A DNA stretch of 64,000 nt from contig JAQTLR010000002.1 in assembly GCA_028714815.1 (NCBI GenBank), positions 124,001 to 188,000 on the forward strand. The letters run 5' to 3'. Position numbers and translations under genes: made by a program. Position 1 is the stretch's first letter. Each line of letters begins with the position of its first letter. The stretch comes from Candidatus Altimarinota bacterium. Its GTDB lineage: Bacteria > Patescibacteriota > Gracilibacteria > BD1-5 > UBA2023. The notes beneath the pieces are model-generated. The model did no database searches and was not told where the DNA came from. It worked only from the letters and a program-made list of their open reading frames with translations. Positions 20,108-31,190 of this stretch are shown piece by piece.

Positions 20108-21856
20108 CTATAAGTTATTTTTTATAATTCCTATTTTAGTATTCGTTATGTCTAATTTAAGATAAAAATCATTAATACCACCCTTACACACAAAAGGGAA
20201 ATCCACATCAAGTGTTTCTTTTATAATTTTTACAAGGGGAATTACTATTTTTCAAAGCATTTCATTTTTATTGGATGCATAGCTTGAGACGGGAAATTCC
20301 TTTACAGAAACATCTTCTCATTTGCGCTCAAGTAATATTTCAAGAACTTCACTGGTGGTATTTTGTGCAGGGATTTCTTTGGAGGTAAGCCGTACTCAGT
20401 TGATATAAATCTTCTTCGAAATAGTATCAATCAAAAGTCCTTTCTGTTCTTTTTCCAAAATATCATTATGAGTACCGAGATATGAATCACCGAGATTATT
20501 TTTATAAACTACTTGATTTTTTGGAATAAATTTTGAATATATTTTATTATTAATAAATTGTTCTATGATAATTCCATCATGGGATGTACCATCCACATAA
20601 GAGCAATAGTCAATTTCCACATTTGGATAAATTTTACGCATTTCTTCGAGAGTAATATCGAGTGTATCGCGACTCATTCAAGGATTCATAATAAAAACGC
20701 ACCCCCCTCATAGCTTACTTGAATAGATTGGTAATATTCCTATATTCTCAAGCGTATTTTTTTGAAATTTCTGAAAAAGAAAATGAAACTGTTCTGCAAA
20801 GTGATTTTCCTTGGAAATAGTCGAGAGCATCTTTCTTTGGTTGTTTATGTGTTCGATAAAATTTGAAATCACTTGAAAATCAAGACCAGAGCGATAGATA
20901 TTTCGAAGAAAATAGACTGTTTTTATACTAAGGAAGCTCAATATTTGCCCATAAGCATTTGTAAGAGTACTAGAGTCGGAGAAAGAATCGAAGAAATATC
21001 CGGACCGATCTTGTAAAATGTCTTTTCTTATAAAATCACTATACTTTTCAAAACCTGAAAAGTCAGATTCCTTCATTTCCTCAATCTGTTTTGAACTTGT
21101 TTCAATTCCAGTGAAGATTACCCCATAATCAAGGGGAAGTTCTCGTTCCGATAAACTACATGTATCCAAACACTGGACAGGAAGGACTCAGACTTCTATT
21201 TCCTCTATAATATCCTTCTCTCCTTCGGATAGAAATTCCTGACAATACACAGACAAAGGGGCTCCTGTGCTCGAAAATGTGCTTCTAATTGCCTGAGAGA
21301 TGGTATTTCCATATCGAGAAATAAGAGACAAAGACCATGCAAACTTAAGAATTTCCCTAATTTGAGTTCACTGTTCGAATTCAGAATAATTTTTAAGAGC
21401 CTCTGATTCAGTTTTTCAATAAAATAAATATAGAGCGGTTGATAAGATAGCAAAGGATGTATCACTAAATCAAAAAGAGTGACCTCGTGGTATTTCTGAA
21501 AGGATGGATATAGTAACCCCCTCGATCTTTCCGTTTTCTGTTAAAAATTTTTGAATTTTTTCTCTTATCATATCCTCTTCTTTGATTACCTTTCCATAAG
21601 AGATAGACTCTACTGACTTCTTTAAATTATTAAAAAAGACTACATCGGTAAACTCTATTTTTTTATTTGTATTCTTTTTTAGTCAGATATAGCATTTAAG
21701 CGGTATTTTTGAGCGTGTAAGTACATATTTTGATTGATGCAAAATCCCTTCGTTTCCCCACGACATTGAAAAACACCCACTCACCACCAGATCGTTTTTC
21801 GAGAAGAAATCTCTGTATACTTCTGGGAAATTTTTCTGGAGCTGGGTGCTGTTCAT
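20108..21856 (-). CDS. GHMP-kinase-like protein (582 aa)
   Basis: A single 582-aa frame with about ten UGA-Gly codons. The middle holds a GHMP motif 2-like stretch, EIPRGHSFGFSDTSFAILSTAL (about residues 118-139), and the C-terminal region has KLGGGCVFIMNPGM, resembling the glycine-rich motif 3 of GHMP small-molecule kinases. The usual P-x3-GLGSS loop is altered (GHSFGFSDTS), so activity is uncertain. A C-terminal extension of about 180 residues is unassigned. The neighbouring IPP-isomerase-like Nudix gene suggests an isoprenoid or sugar phosphate context, but that is inference. Confidence 0.6.
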
Positions 21857-21885
21857 ATTTGATGTGTAAGCGAAATAATACCTCT

Positions 21886-21912
21886 ATTATAACAATAATA
21901 AGAAAGAATCAA
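21886..21912 (-). promoter_or_regulatory. Promoter of the GHMP-kinase-like gene
   Basis: On the minus strand TTGATT (21907-21912) and TATAAT (21886-21891) are 15 bases apart, 30 bases before the ATG at 21856. Confidence 0.5.
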
Positions 21913-21989
21913 ATTTTCCATCTTTAAATCGAGGAAAATTGTTATTAACCTCCAGATAGAACTTAGAAGAGAGGATTATAGATAGCTAG

Positions 21990-22006
21990 GGGAGATTCGA
22001 GATCAG
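21990..22006 (+). repeat. Right copy of 17-bp direct repeat flanking the NACHT island
   Basis: An exact second copy of GGGAGATTCGAGATCAG. In the + frame it continues as EIRDQVIASVSGQ then TAG, a diverged copy of the nucleotidyltransferase C-terminus without the rest of that gene. Confidence 0.7.
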
Positions 22007-22013
22007 GTAATTG

Positions 22014-22229
22014 CTAGTGTTTCTGGACAATAGGAAAATCCTCCTCATCAAAGAGTCCTCATAGTATTTCTTGAAAATACCGCCTTCGCTTTTCTAATTC
22101 GTCGATACACCCTTCTCCGAAGAGTTCTCCTTGTCGGTTTTTCGCATGTATTTCATCAACCCCGATCTCAATTTCACGATCCCGATTGATAATATCCTCG
22201 ATAGTTTCTGGCATTTTTCTGTTTATCAT
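22014..22229 (-). CDS. Small charged protein (71 aa), unknown
   Basis: One TGA within the frame keeps this gene hidden under the standard code. It runs from ATG 22229 to TAG 22014, and its ribosome site (CAGGAA) overlaps the stop of the upstream gene at 22237, so the two are translationally coupled. The product is acidic and helical (EDIINRDREIEIGVDEIH, ELEKRRRYFQEILGGLFDE). No family is recognised. A small partner of the 22237 protein is possible from the overlap alone. Confidence 0.55.
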
Positions 22230-22236
22230 ATACGTT

Positions 22237-23028
22237 TTATTCCTGAGGAAGTAAAAGAGAATTTACATGAGATTGGATTTCTTGAAACATTTTTCAGAAA
22301 TCTTCTCTCGGGATGGCTTTTTTGGCGACTTGTATATTTGCCAACATTTCATATGCTTCAAGGAAAGTCGGTGGGTTAAGAGAACTTGCCTGTTCCATAT
22401 ATTCAGAAAGAAAAACTGCCATCCATTCTGGTCGGATCGCAAGAACGGTTCGAGGCATCCCCCGTTCTTTTCTGTGCCTCTTATAATTGTATTCCCGACA
22501 CTCCGTAATAAAAGGATAGAGCTTTTCATTTAAATACGTTGCATTTCTCGAAACCGCCAAATCCACCGAAATAGGAGTTATGACCCCATCTTTTTCGAGT
22601 TCAACAATGAAATCCGTTTTCGAAAATACATCATCGTGATCACTTGTGATAAGTACCTTTCCTTTTATGCCCTGTTTATAAAGATAGCCCTCCAGTACAT
22701 CACGCATCGCCATCTCGGCGATATTTTTGACCGGATAGTTCCGATCCTCTTTGAATTTTTGAAGTAGCTCCTGTTCCCGAGGATTTCGCACCTCCCACTT
22801 GGGAGATTTTGCTTCATAGGTTTCTCTGGTTTGTCTGTACCATACACGAATATTGTTCGCAAAATTAGCATCCGATTCAGACATAAGAGAAAATTGGTTG
22901 TTTATGGATTGGTTCCAGAAGGCAATTTCCCTATGAATATTTTTTTCATGATCCATAAGCGTATTGACAAGCGTCGATGCTCCGCGAGAGTCGATTTCTC
23001 GTTCGGAGGCGGTGAGATGAGTGTGCAT
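22237..23028 (-). CDS. Stand-alone homologue of the NACHT C-terminal domain (263 aa)
   Basis: This protein aligns over most of its length with the last ~225 residues of the NACHT protein. Shared blocks include FW, a WY pair, P-x-W...RE-x-x-LL, F-x-x-D-x-NY, the TSD-x-DDVF-x3-D-x-IVE motif, and a D-x-A-x-S stretch (VDLAVS here, LDIAIS there). Conserved acidic residues around a beta-strand pattern hint at a nuclease-like fold (PD-(D/E)xK is the nearest idea), but the diagnostic lysine is absent, so I do not assign activity. TGA at 22294 reads as Gly and the end is TAA 22237. The start is ATG 23028. Confidence 0.7.
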
Positions 23029-23056
23029 ATTTTTGTTTTGGTTTTAGTGTGTAATT

Positions 23057-25870
23057 TTAGGAAAGATACTGCGCTGGGGTTTTTATACCCAATTCTTCCA
23101 ATCTTGAAAGAGCTACAGATTTAGGGAATCCATTTTTCTCAAGCCTCTCAGCCATCTCTTTAAGCGCTTCACGACCATGAAAGAAATTCACATCACTTCC
23201 AATTCCTCGGAATGCCGTAATGAGTGTCTGTTCTTGTTCTGGAGTTACTGGTGTCCTAAAAGTGATATCATACTTTCCATTTTTTGAGACGATATCGAAA
23301 GCATCTTCCTTTCCAATAGTTCCTGAGGCTATGGCTTTCGCAATGATATCTTTTTCATCCTGAGAAAGGGTAACAAACCGTTTCTGAATTTCGGCAGTCA
23401 CAAATTGTCCATTCTCATCGATGACCCCTTCCTTTTTCCACGAAGCTAACATATCTTCCTGCTTATGTTCCTTTCATGTATCCCAAGCGATTTTCCCAGC
23501 AACGACCAGAGCAACAACCACAGCAGTGACCCATCCTCATCTTTTTGCAAATTGCGCCAATTCCTTTGTTTCTCCAGCTTTAATTGATTTTAAAAGTCCA
23601 GCAGATCACTTTGCCGCAGCCGTTCCGGTTTTACTGATTCCTCCAACAAAATCCACTACCATCGTAACTGGTCTTCCGATAAATCGAGCTGTTTCTAATA
23701 TTTTGTTTGAAGAACGGAGGATTTTTACAACTCCCCACGCATCAAGTGCAACCATTCCTGATGCTGTTACAATATAACCAGTGCTTGGCATTCCAGTCTC
23801 CTTATTAAGAGCACTTCCTTCCCTGAGGAAAAAATACTCCCCAACAAAAGGTACAAACATACTGAATCCTTTTACAAGCGCAGATAATTTTTCTGAAGGA
23901 GTGTTTCCTTCTGCAAGAGCTCCTCCTCCAGTAATAACCAGAGCGATATTTGAGAAGAATCCCTTTACAAGGTTGGGGGATTCCTGAACAAGCCGACTCA
24001 ATACTCATTTGAATTTATCAACCTCATTTGCTTGAACCGAAAGAATCGTTTTATTTGCAATCCCTGGAAGCGTTTCAAATCGTCCAACATTTTTCATCTG
24101 AGTCCATATCTCTCCAAGGGTAGAACCGTTATTTTTGACAGCCTCTCCAAGTCCTGTAAGAACTGACTTTGCTCGTTCGTATGTTTCTGCCCTAAAGAGT
24201 TTCGGATCCGCATATGAACCCTTCGCCCATTTCTCCGCACCTCCCATAAGTTTTGATACATCCGTAAGACTGTGATCTTGACTCATTTTCTGTATCTCTG
24301 CACCAATTGTAGGAGCATAACTATGAAGAGGTTTGTTCGTATCAGAAATAATCATCCGTATCGCTTCGATGGAAGACTTATGAATATCTACACTTACTTT
24401 TTCCAGGCTCTCAAGATTCTTGAGAAACTCCTGAGATGAAGCGGATTTCTTATAAAGATCTGTAATGAGTGTTTTAGTATATACTTCTTGCATAATGACT
24501 CGAAGTTCACCTGCCACAGTATTGTTTGTGTCCCCCAGCATCTGAAGGATTACTTTTGGTCATTCCGCAGCCTTATCATATTTTCCGAGAAGTGCATTAT
24601 ACCCACTCTTGAGAGCATCCCACCCAACTCGTTCATTCCATGTTGGATACATGGTCATGAGATTTGTGAGTCATCCGGCAAATACCCCTGTAAGATAGGT
24701 GGTAAGTCCGAATCGATGATATACTGTGTACCCCAAAACCTCCTTTTGCTGAGGAGAAAGATTGGAATAATCCTGACCCAGTTCTTCGATGGACATCTCT
24801 CCAAAAATCTGATCGAGTTCACTTCGTCCAAAACCAAGGAGCGATCGACCGGTTGCGATACCAAACTGAACAATACGATCCGTTCCGGCCTTGATCTGCA
24901 TAGCGATGGCTTCTTTCGGGATAATTCCTTCGGAAACGAGATCAAACATAAAATTGAGAGAAGCCTTTCCTCCAAGTACCGCCCCGTCTAAAAGATAGAC
25001 TGTTTCACCGTCCTTGTAGGATCCAATTATATTCTTTGCATTTGCGTCAATAGTTGTGGAATATTTATTCCATACCTTCTCAAATTTCTGAGCTTTATCA
25101 GAGTCTTTAAAATTCACTCCCCATTCTTTCGAGAGTTTATCCATAAAAGCTTGTTTTTTCTTACTGACAGCTTCTTTGAGCTTATCAGTATTTCCTAGTT
25201 CATTTTTTGCTTTATCCAAACCGTCTTTCATCGCTCATTCCGCCGTCTTCTCCAATGTTTTTGCCTTCTCCAAATCCGCCTTTGGTACGAAAAATCCAAC
25301 TATTCCCGAGAAGAACTTGATGATTCCGGCAAGAAAAGCATAGATTCCACCCTTTGCCTCCAATCCTTCCGCCATGGCATCCATCTTGACCGCAAGCCCT
25401 GCCATCGACCCTATTTTTTTAGCTTCATCCACTATTCCCTCAGCTTTTTTCTTTGCATCAGCAATACTCTTAGATGATGCAAGTTCTTTCATTTTATCAG
25501 CAGTTTCTGTGCCAAACTCTTTTGTTTTTTCGGCCATTGCTCCTGCACCTGATTTCATAGAATCCATATCCATTCCGTCAAATGCCTTCGCAATAGTACT
25601 TTCTGTACCGGTCATTTTTTCTATGAGCATTTTCATCTTTGTCTTATCCTGGACTGTCATACCGACCTTCATATTATTGAATGCTTCCTTGGCATCCAAT
25701 TTAGAAGTCGAAAACTGCTCAAGCTTAGTAAGAAGAACATTGGCGTCCGTTTTTTCTTTCGGAGCAAGATTCTCCATACCATTTTTAAGAGCATCAAGCG
25801 CATCGCGAGTGGATGCTTCCATATGAGGGGTTTCTGGGAGAAATTCCGGAGTTTTCATAATATCTGCCAT
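23057..25870 (-). CDS. Very large membrane-associated protein, unknown (937 aa)
   Basis: Five pieces in one frame join across UGA-Gly codons. The N-terminal ~170 residues are rich in A, K, M and E and helical (coiled-coil-like). A hydrophobic hairpin follows (GGIYAFLAGIIKFFSGIVGFFV, about 180-200), then long helical and mixed regions. Late hydrophobic stretches include LVKGFFSNIALVITGGGAL (about 640) and VTAVVVALVVAGKIAW (about 790). No enzyme motif is seen. It follows the 1092-aa gene in the same direction, after a terminator-like hairpin, and both look like lineage-specific envelope proteins. Confidence 0.7.
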
Positions 25871-25930
25871 AAGAGCTTGAATAAAAAGTATTTCTTTCAG
25901 ATTACCATATTCTCTCTTTTAAAGCAAAAA

Positions 25931-25959
25931 AATCCCTTCTTTTTTGGAAAGAAGGGATT
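25931..25959 (-). terminator. Terminator between the two giant genes
   Basis: AATCCCTTC and GAAGGGATT form a stem just downstream of the 1092-aa gene on the minus strand, with T-rich flanks. Confidence 0.65.
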
Positions 25960-25986
25960 GAAATACAAATACCATAATCATGGATA

Positions 25987-28900
25987 TTACCATTTTTCAA
26001 TAGTTTCAGAGGCTTTCTTCACAGCATCGATTTGAAGAAGTGTTAGAGTATCAATCATAGGACTCAATTGCATATTCTTAACATACTCAAGAAATGCTAT
26101 GGCCCCGCTGGAAATCCCTTTTGCATCGGGATGGTTCGAATGAAGATCATTTACTGCCTGTGTACCAACATACGCAACAAGTGCCATAGTTGCAAGTGCT
26201 TGCATTTTATGATCTTTAAGTGTACCTTCCTGGAAAGCATCTTTATTTCCGAGAAAAATTGTCTTCAGGATGTCCTTCGTTTTACTCGTCGATTCGCCTC
26301 GAATCGTTTCAAAGATGGTACGAGTAGTAACAATTGGATATCGGACAACATTAGCGACTGTACCAGGTATAGCCATCAATCCATCCGTTTTCGCTTCCTT
26401 TGTAAACATATCATAAATAAATTTTCCCGGAGTATCCTTGAAATATGCAATAGTATCGTCAAATCCTTTCCAAAAGGCTTTCGTATTTACAATAGCATCG
26501 AAAACAGCATCCGGATTACGGTCAATGAGTCGTGATATTTCTTCGGAAGTAAGTTCCCTATCTCCAGCAATTTCCTTTTTAATGAATTTCCCCTCCTTAT
26601 TAATCGCATATTCAGTCTCTCCTACACGGACTTCCCGTGCAGGATTTCCTTTTTGTTCCTTTATAGTATCGATGATTCCTTTTGATTTATTCCCCTCCTT
26701 AAGGAATAAAGCGAATTTTTTCTGCGTATCGAAACTTCGCACTCCATTATTTTCTGGAAGAGTTACATCAAGTTTCTTGGTTTGAATATTCCACTTCACA
26801 GAATATTCTCCGACAACTATAGGATCTGTACTCTTTTTCGCCTGTTTCCATATATCACCCGCAGCCTTGAGGAATTTTCCTTCGGATAGCTTTTCAGGAG
26901 CAGGCTCTGTAGGAGCGGCGGTTCCGGCTTCATTCGGAGTCGCAGGACGAACAGGCTCTCCTGCAAGACGTTCTATGACGAAATTCTTACTTCCTTCTCC
27001 TCGTCCAGCCATAGGATCTGCAATGAGAGCCTCATTAGTTTCAAAATATCTTATATCGTCACCGTTCGTAAGTTTCCATCGTCCGTCTGCAAGTTTTTCC
27101 AATATCCCCATATCTCTCAATCGGACAGTATCACCAGGCTGTGCCTCGTTGATGAATCTGGTTTTTGCCTCTTTCGTCGATAACCGTTGATTTCTGGTAT
27201 ACTCACGAATTGTCGGTGCTCTTTCCGCAACGACCGTGGGGATACTCGTATTCTCCGCTACCGGTTCCGCTCTTATTTCCCCATTTGGAGCCTTCGATAT
27301 CATCACCCTGCTCGCACCCTTGAAGAATGCGGCCATGAGCATCGCTTGAGCGAGCTGTTCCGGCGTCCAATTATCCCGTCCATCGACCATGATATGACCA
27401 ACAGCTCCGGCCGTTCCGAAAATTGCAGCACCTTCGATCATGATCTGTCCAGTGAATGGAAGGATATTATTTCAGAATCCGGCACCCTCTTTGAACCGGA
27501 TACCGTTTCCGAATACCCCATTTTCGATCAGGCTTCCGACCCCTTTCAGGGCTCCCATCATAGCAATGGACTGCGCGTATCATTCTCTTGTTCAGAGAGT
27601 ACCCCCTTCGCCTTCCATAACACTCACCATATTGGCATGTCAGAGCTCGAATCCGGCACCACTTCCAAAAATACGCCCGACAGTGGTTGTCATCTGACGT
27701 GTTTTCGATGCAGCGTTATATGCCTCAACCGCCTTGGCTCATCGATAGGCGTTACGACCGAGCATCGCAGTATTGATTGCAGCTGTACCAAGTCCGGCAG
27801 TTACTGTTCCAACAGCAAGCGCAATAGCCTCAAGCGCCAACATCTTGGCAACCTCCCCGGTCATGTCTGTAGTCCGATCAGACATCTTCCATGTACCAGC
27901 TCCAAGGACATCCTGAAGCATCTTGAGTCCAGGATCGGATTGCGGTTTATTATACATGGCTTGGTATGCTATTTCCTGCTTCGCGAAGTGAATGACAGTA
28001 AGTTTTTCATTTTGCAATCGTGCTGCCTCTTCATTGATCTTCACTCCTGGGTTCTGTTGCTTATACTCATTAATATATTCTTTCTTATTCTCATTCCAGT
28101 TCTTGGTCGCTTCTGCTCTCGCCTTCCCGATAACCTCACGCACTTTCTCTATTCCTGTCTTTCCAAGTCCAGTCGATGAAAGATCCACCCCCTCTTTGGT
28201 AAGATCCGAATCCGCCGGGAAACCGAATGCACCCTGATTCTCCTGGATAAGAGTCTTTGCAACGAGATCATGCTGTCCGAGCCGTTCCCGGACAAATTGG
28301 AGCACTGCCAGATGACGTACTTTCGGATCCTCTTTTCGAAGTGCTTCATTGATGGATTTCAAATCGGTATCACCAAATGATACACGGAAATTCGAGAAAA
28401 GTTTTCCTGTTATCTCTGTAATGCTCTTTATGTCGATCATTTTCTTTCCGAGCCTGACGTCATTATCGGCAAAAAGCTTCTTCGCAGATTCTGCCGCAGT
28501 ACCGTACTTAACCTTTTCCTTTGGATTCGCAAGAAGATATGCATCCAATACAAGCGCAAGATCCTGAACGATAGCAACCGACTTCTGAAGTTTCTCCGGA
28601 GCATCTTTCGGCATACCGACAGTTTGTGCAAGACTCTGGAAATCGACGCGAGTCGGATGTCCCTTCGGTCCGATGAGATAGTATGCCCCATCTTTGAAGA
28701 TCATTTCTGGTTTTACTGTTTTAAGAATATCCTTTTGTTCCATCGGCATAACAGACACTATCTTCTTTTCTTCACCTTTCGGTTGTACTGAATTTTCTCA
28801 TTTCTTTTCCGCTTTCGGAGCGGATGCTTTCTCATTTTGAGCAGCTTCCGGCGATTTTTTATTTTTCTGTTCTCTCTCTTCTTTTAGTTTCCTAGCAGAA

Positions 28901-29265
28901 GATTCCTTCTCTTGTTTCTCCTTTTCTTGTCTCTCCTTTTCTTGCTTCTCTTTCTCCTCTTCTACTTTACGAGCCGCTTCAGCAGTCACTGCTGCTTTGT
29001 TTTTATTGAATTTCTCCTCATATTGTGTCTGAAGCCTTTCCCACTCGCGAAAAAGCGGTTTTAGACCCGTGGTTGGATAGTTTTTTTCCTCATTCACGAT
29101 AAAATCGCGAACCGCTTGTATATCCTGTTCGGTTACTTTATGGATATCACCCGGTGTCATCTCACCAGAAAGGACATCCATGCGATCATATTCGAGTGGT
29201 TTTCCATCAACCTTTTTACGGAAAAAATCAATCTGAGTCTCGACATTGTATTTATTGGCTCCCAT
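25987..29265 (-). CDS. Very large protein, unknown, with coiled-coil N-terminus (1092 aa)
   Basis: Three long pieces and a TGA-dense linker (27442-27738) form one frame from ATG 29265 to TAA 25987 with about six UGA-Gly. Residues about 90-155 are a highly charged E/K/Q coiled coil. Around 320-360 lies a glycine-alanine-rich hydrophobic stretch (AIALAVGTVTAGLGTAAINTAM), followed by glycine-rich sequence, a basic-polar middle (with an A-T-P-E-rich segment near 760-780) and a late hydrophobic stretch (ALATMALVAYVGTQAV). No known catalytic motif. It is perhaps a secreted or membrane-embedded structural protein, but this is not demonstrated. Confidence 0.7.
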
Positions 29266-29341
29266 ATATTTTTGTTTGAAAAAATAATATAACGGGTCTA
29301 TATTACCCTATTTTGGAAGATAATGCAAAAAAACGAGCACC

Positions 29342-29373
29342 AAAAAAGCACAACAGGTTTTGTTGTGCTTTTT
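29342..29373. terminator. Bidirectional terminator after rpsO
   Basis: AAAAAAGCACAACA and TGTTGTGCTTTTTT are a near-perfect hairpin with T runs on both sides, 12 bases after the rpsO stop. Confidence 0.8.
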
Positions 29374-29384
29374 TGGTTTCAAGA

Positions 29385-29654
29385 TTATTTTCTCAGCTCG
29401 AGTTCTGCGATGAGTTTCTCGTACCGAGCATTGTCTTTCTTTTTGAGATAATTGAGGAGTTTCCGACGTTTCGCTACCATGAGCATGATACCACGTCGTG
29501 AGTGGTTATCTTTCTTGTGGATATCCAAGTGGAGTTTCAGATCTTCGATACGTTCCGTAAGGATCGCTACCTGTACTTCTGGAGAACCAGTGTCGCCTTT
29601 ATGTGTCGCGAACTTCTCCATAAGTGTCTTCTTGTCTTTTTTTTCGAGTGCCAT
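29385..29654 (-). CDS. rpsO: 30S ribosomal protein S15
   Basis: An 89-aa S15 with the family core [15 protein letters not shown] and [25 protein letters not shown]. It binds the 16S rRNA three-way junction and is a primary binder in 30S assembly. Normal length, no in-frame TGA. It is last in the truB-side minus-strand run and is followed by a strong terminator. Confidence 0.97.
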   Translation of the reverse strand: MALEKKDKKTLMEKFATHKGDTGSPEVQVAILTERIEDLKLHLDIHKKDNHSRRGIMLMVAKRRKLLNYLKKKDNARYEKLIAELELRK

Positions 29655-29755
29655 AGACCAAGGTATTATGATAAAATAAAATGCCTTCCAAAACCAGAAA
29701 ATACGCCAGAAATGGAATAGGGCAAACTATATGGAAAAGCGGGAAAAAAGCAAAT

Positions 29756-30622
29756 TTATTCGATATTATTCACACATATCCTCACCTCCCCGACCCGCTC
29801 CTCTACAAGCGATACATACTTCTCCCCGTCTTTCACCAGATATTTCCTCCCGGATTCCAGTCCGAGCGTATTCGGGAAAACGATCCCATTCCGAAGATCC
29901 GAGAGCACCTCCTTCGATGGAGCGAGCACTCCGAACTGCGGAAAGACAAGTTCATAAGAGATCGCATCCCCGATCGTCGTATCTTCCATCTTTTTCGCAA
30001 GGTCTTCACCCAGGTGCTCTATCTTGCTCCTGTGGAGCATGGTCACGTATCCGGCAAGCCCGAGTTTCTGCCCGAGGTCCCGTGCGATGGACCGGATGTA
30101 GGTACCAACGGAAACTTCCATCTCGATAGTCACTTCCGGGAAGGAGAATGAAACGATCCGGGAAGAGAAAACCTCCACCGGACGTTTCGGGATATCCACT
30201 TCCTGTCCTGCACGCGCCATATCGTATGCACGTTGTCCATTGATCCGGAGGGCGGAATAGGAAGGAGGGAACTGTTCTATTTTTCCGGAAAAATACGCTT
30301 GTAATATTTTTTCCACATCATCCTCCGTAAGGGTGTTTCGGGCTTGCTCAAGAATTGCAGGATCTATGTATTTCACCGGAGTATCCAGGTCGCACGAAGG
30401 GGTATTTCCATCCAAGCGAACCGTGAAAACATAGGTCTTCCGGGCCTTATCGATATATGGGATAAGTTTCGTCGAGTTTCCTGTCGCAACCAATAAAAGG
30501 CCCGTCGCGAGCGGGTCAAGGGTTCCGGTATGTCAGACTTTCTTGATTCCGAGCTTCTTCCGTAGATGGGCGATAGCCGAGAAACTCGAAAGACCGAGAG
30601 GTTTCTGTATGAGAAAAAACAT
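29756..30622 (-). CDS. truB: tRNA pseudouridine-55 synthase
   Basis: TruB isomerises U55 in the T loop of tRNAs. The 288-aa frame includes MFFLIQKPLGLSSF, then GHTGTLDPLATGLLLVATG with the catalytic Asp, and YSALRINGQRAY. The first Gly of GHTGTLDP is coded by TGA (30533-30535). This Gly is nearly invariant in TruB, so it is among the clearest proofs of UGA=Gly here. Without that reading the catalytic motif would be cut off. It is immediately downstream of the HD protein (12 bases). Confidence 0.95.
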
Positions 30623-30634
30623 GGGATTTGGTTA

Positions 30635-31144
30635 TTATTCTTCTCCTACCATTTCCATGAGAAGTTTGGTTCTCTTAAGCTTGATGCGATCGTGCTGGAA
30701 CTGCAGGAAGAGGATGGAATAGCTGATTTCAAAAAAAGCGGCGCTGAAATCCGCGATTTTCACGACCCAGAAATTTCGTCCATGGGCACGCTCTATCTTG
30801 CTTCTTCCAAGCGGGTACATATGGGACCGTACTATCTCCACTACCTCTTCGCTTACCATGAAACGTTCCGCATTTTTTGCAGCGATCACGGCATGGCTAT
30901 AGGATTTAAGCGTCGTGAAATGGTAGTCATGAAGCAATCCAGCAAGAGCACATACCTTCAGATCCGCACGAAAAAGCCTCGCGAGCTGGTACGCGAAAAA
31001 CGAGGCATTCAGGAGATGTTCGTAGCGGTTGAAAAACATATGATGCCGATGATTCTGGAGTTTCCGGAAATCTTCATCGCGTACGATATGCCCGATGATC
31101 GCGCGGAGCTCGCGTATATGGAAATGGGGATGTTTAGGCGACAT
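30635..31144 (-). CDS. HD-domain hydrolase (169 aa)
   Basis: A small HD-superfamily protein. The first metal-binding His lies in YEHLLNASFFAYQLARL, the HD pair in LAGLLHDYHF, and a later His in IVRSHMYP. HD enzymes hydrolyse phosphate esters of nucleotides or cyclic nucleotides; the substrate is unknown. No TGA. It sits between lepB and truB on the minus strand with short gaps, probably in one transcript. Confidence 0.8.
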   Translation of the reverse strand: MSPKHPHFHIRELRAIIGHIVRDEDFRKLQNHRHHMFFNRYEHLLNASFFAYQLARLFRADLKVCALAGLLHDYHFTTLKSYSHAVIAAKNAERFMVSEEVVEIVRSHMYPLGRSKIERAHGRNFWVVKIADFSAAFFEISYSILFLQFQHDRIKLKRTKLLMEMVGEE

Positions 31145-31190
31145 TTAACGATTTAGTTATTATGTTTGAAGGACAAGTTCTCCAGGGATC

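Noticed and set aside
15972-22006. Transposon or IS element
   Set aside because: No transposase or integrase, no terminal inverted repeats; only a direct repeat derived from a gene end is present.
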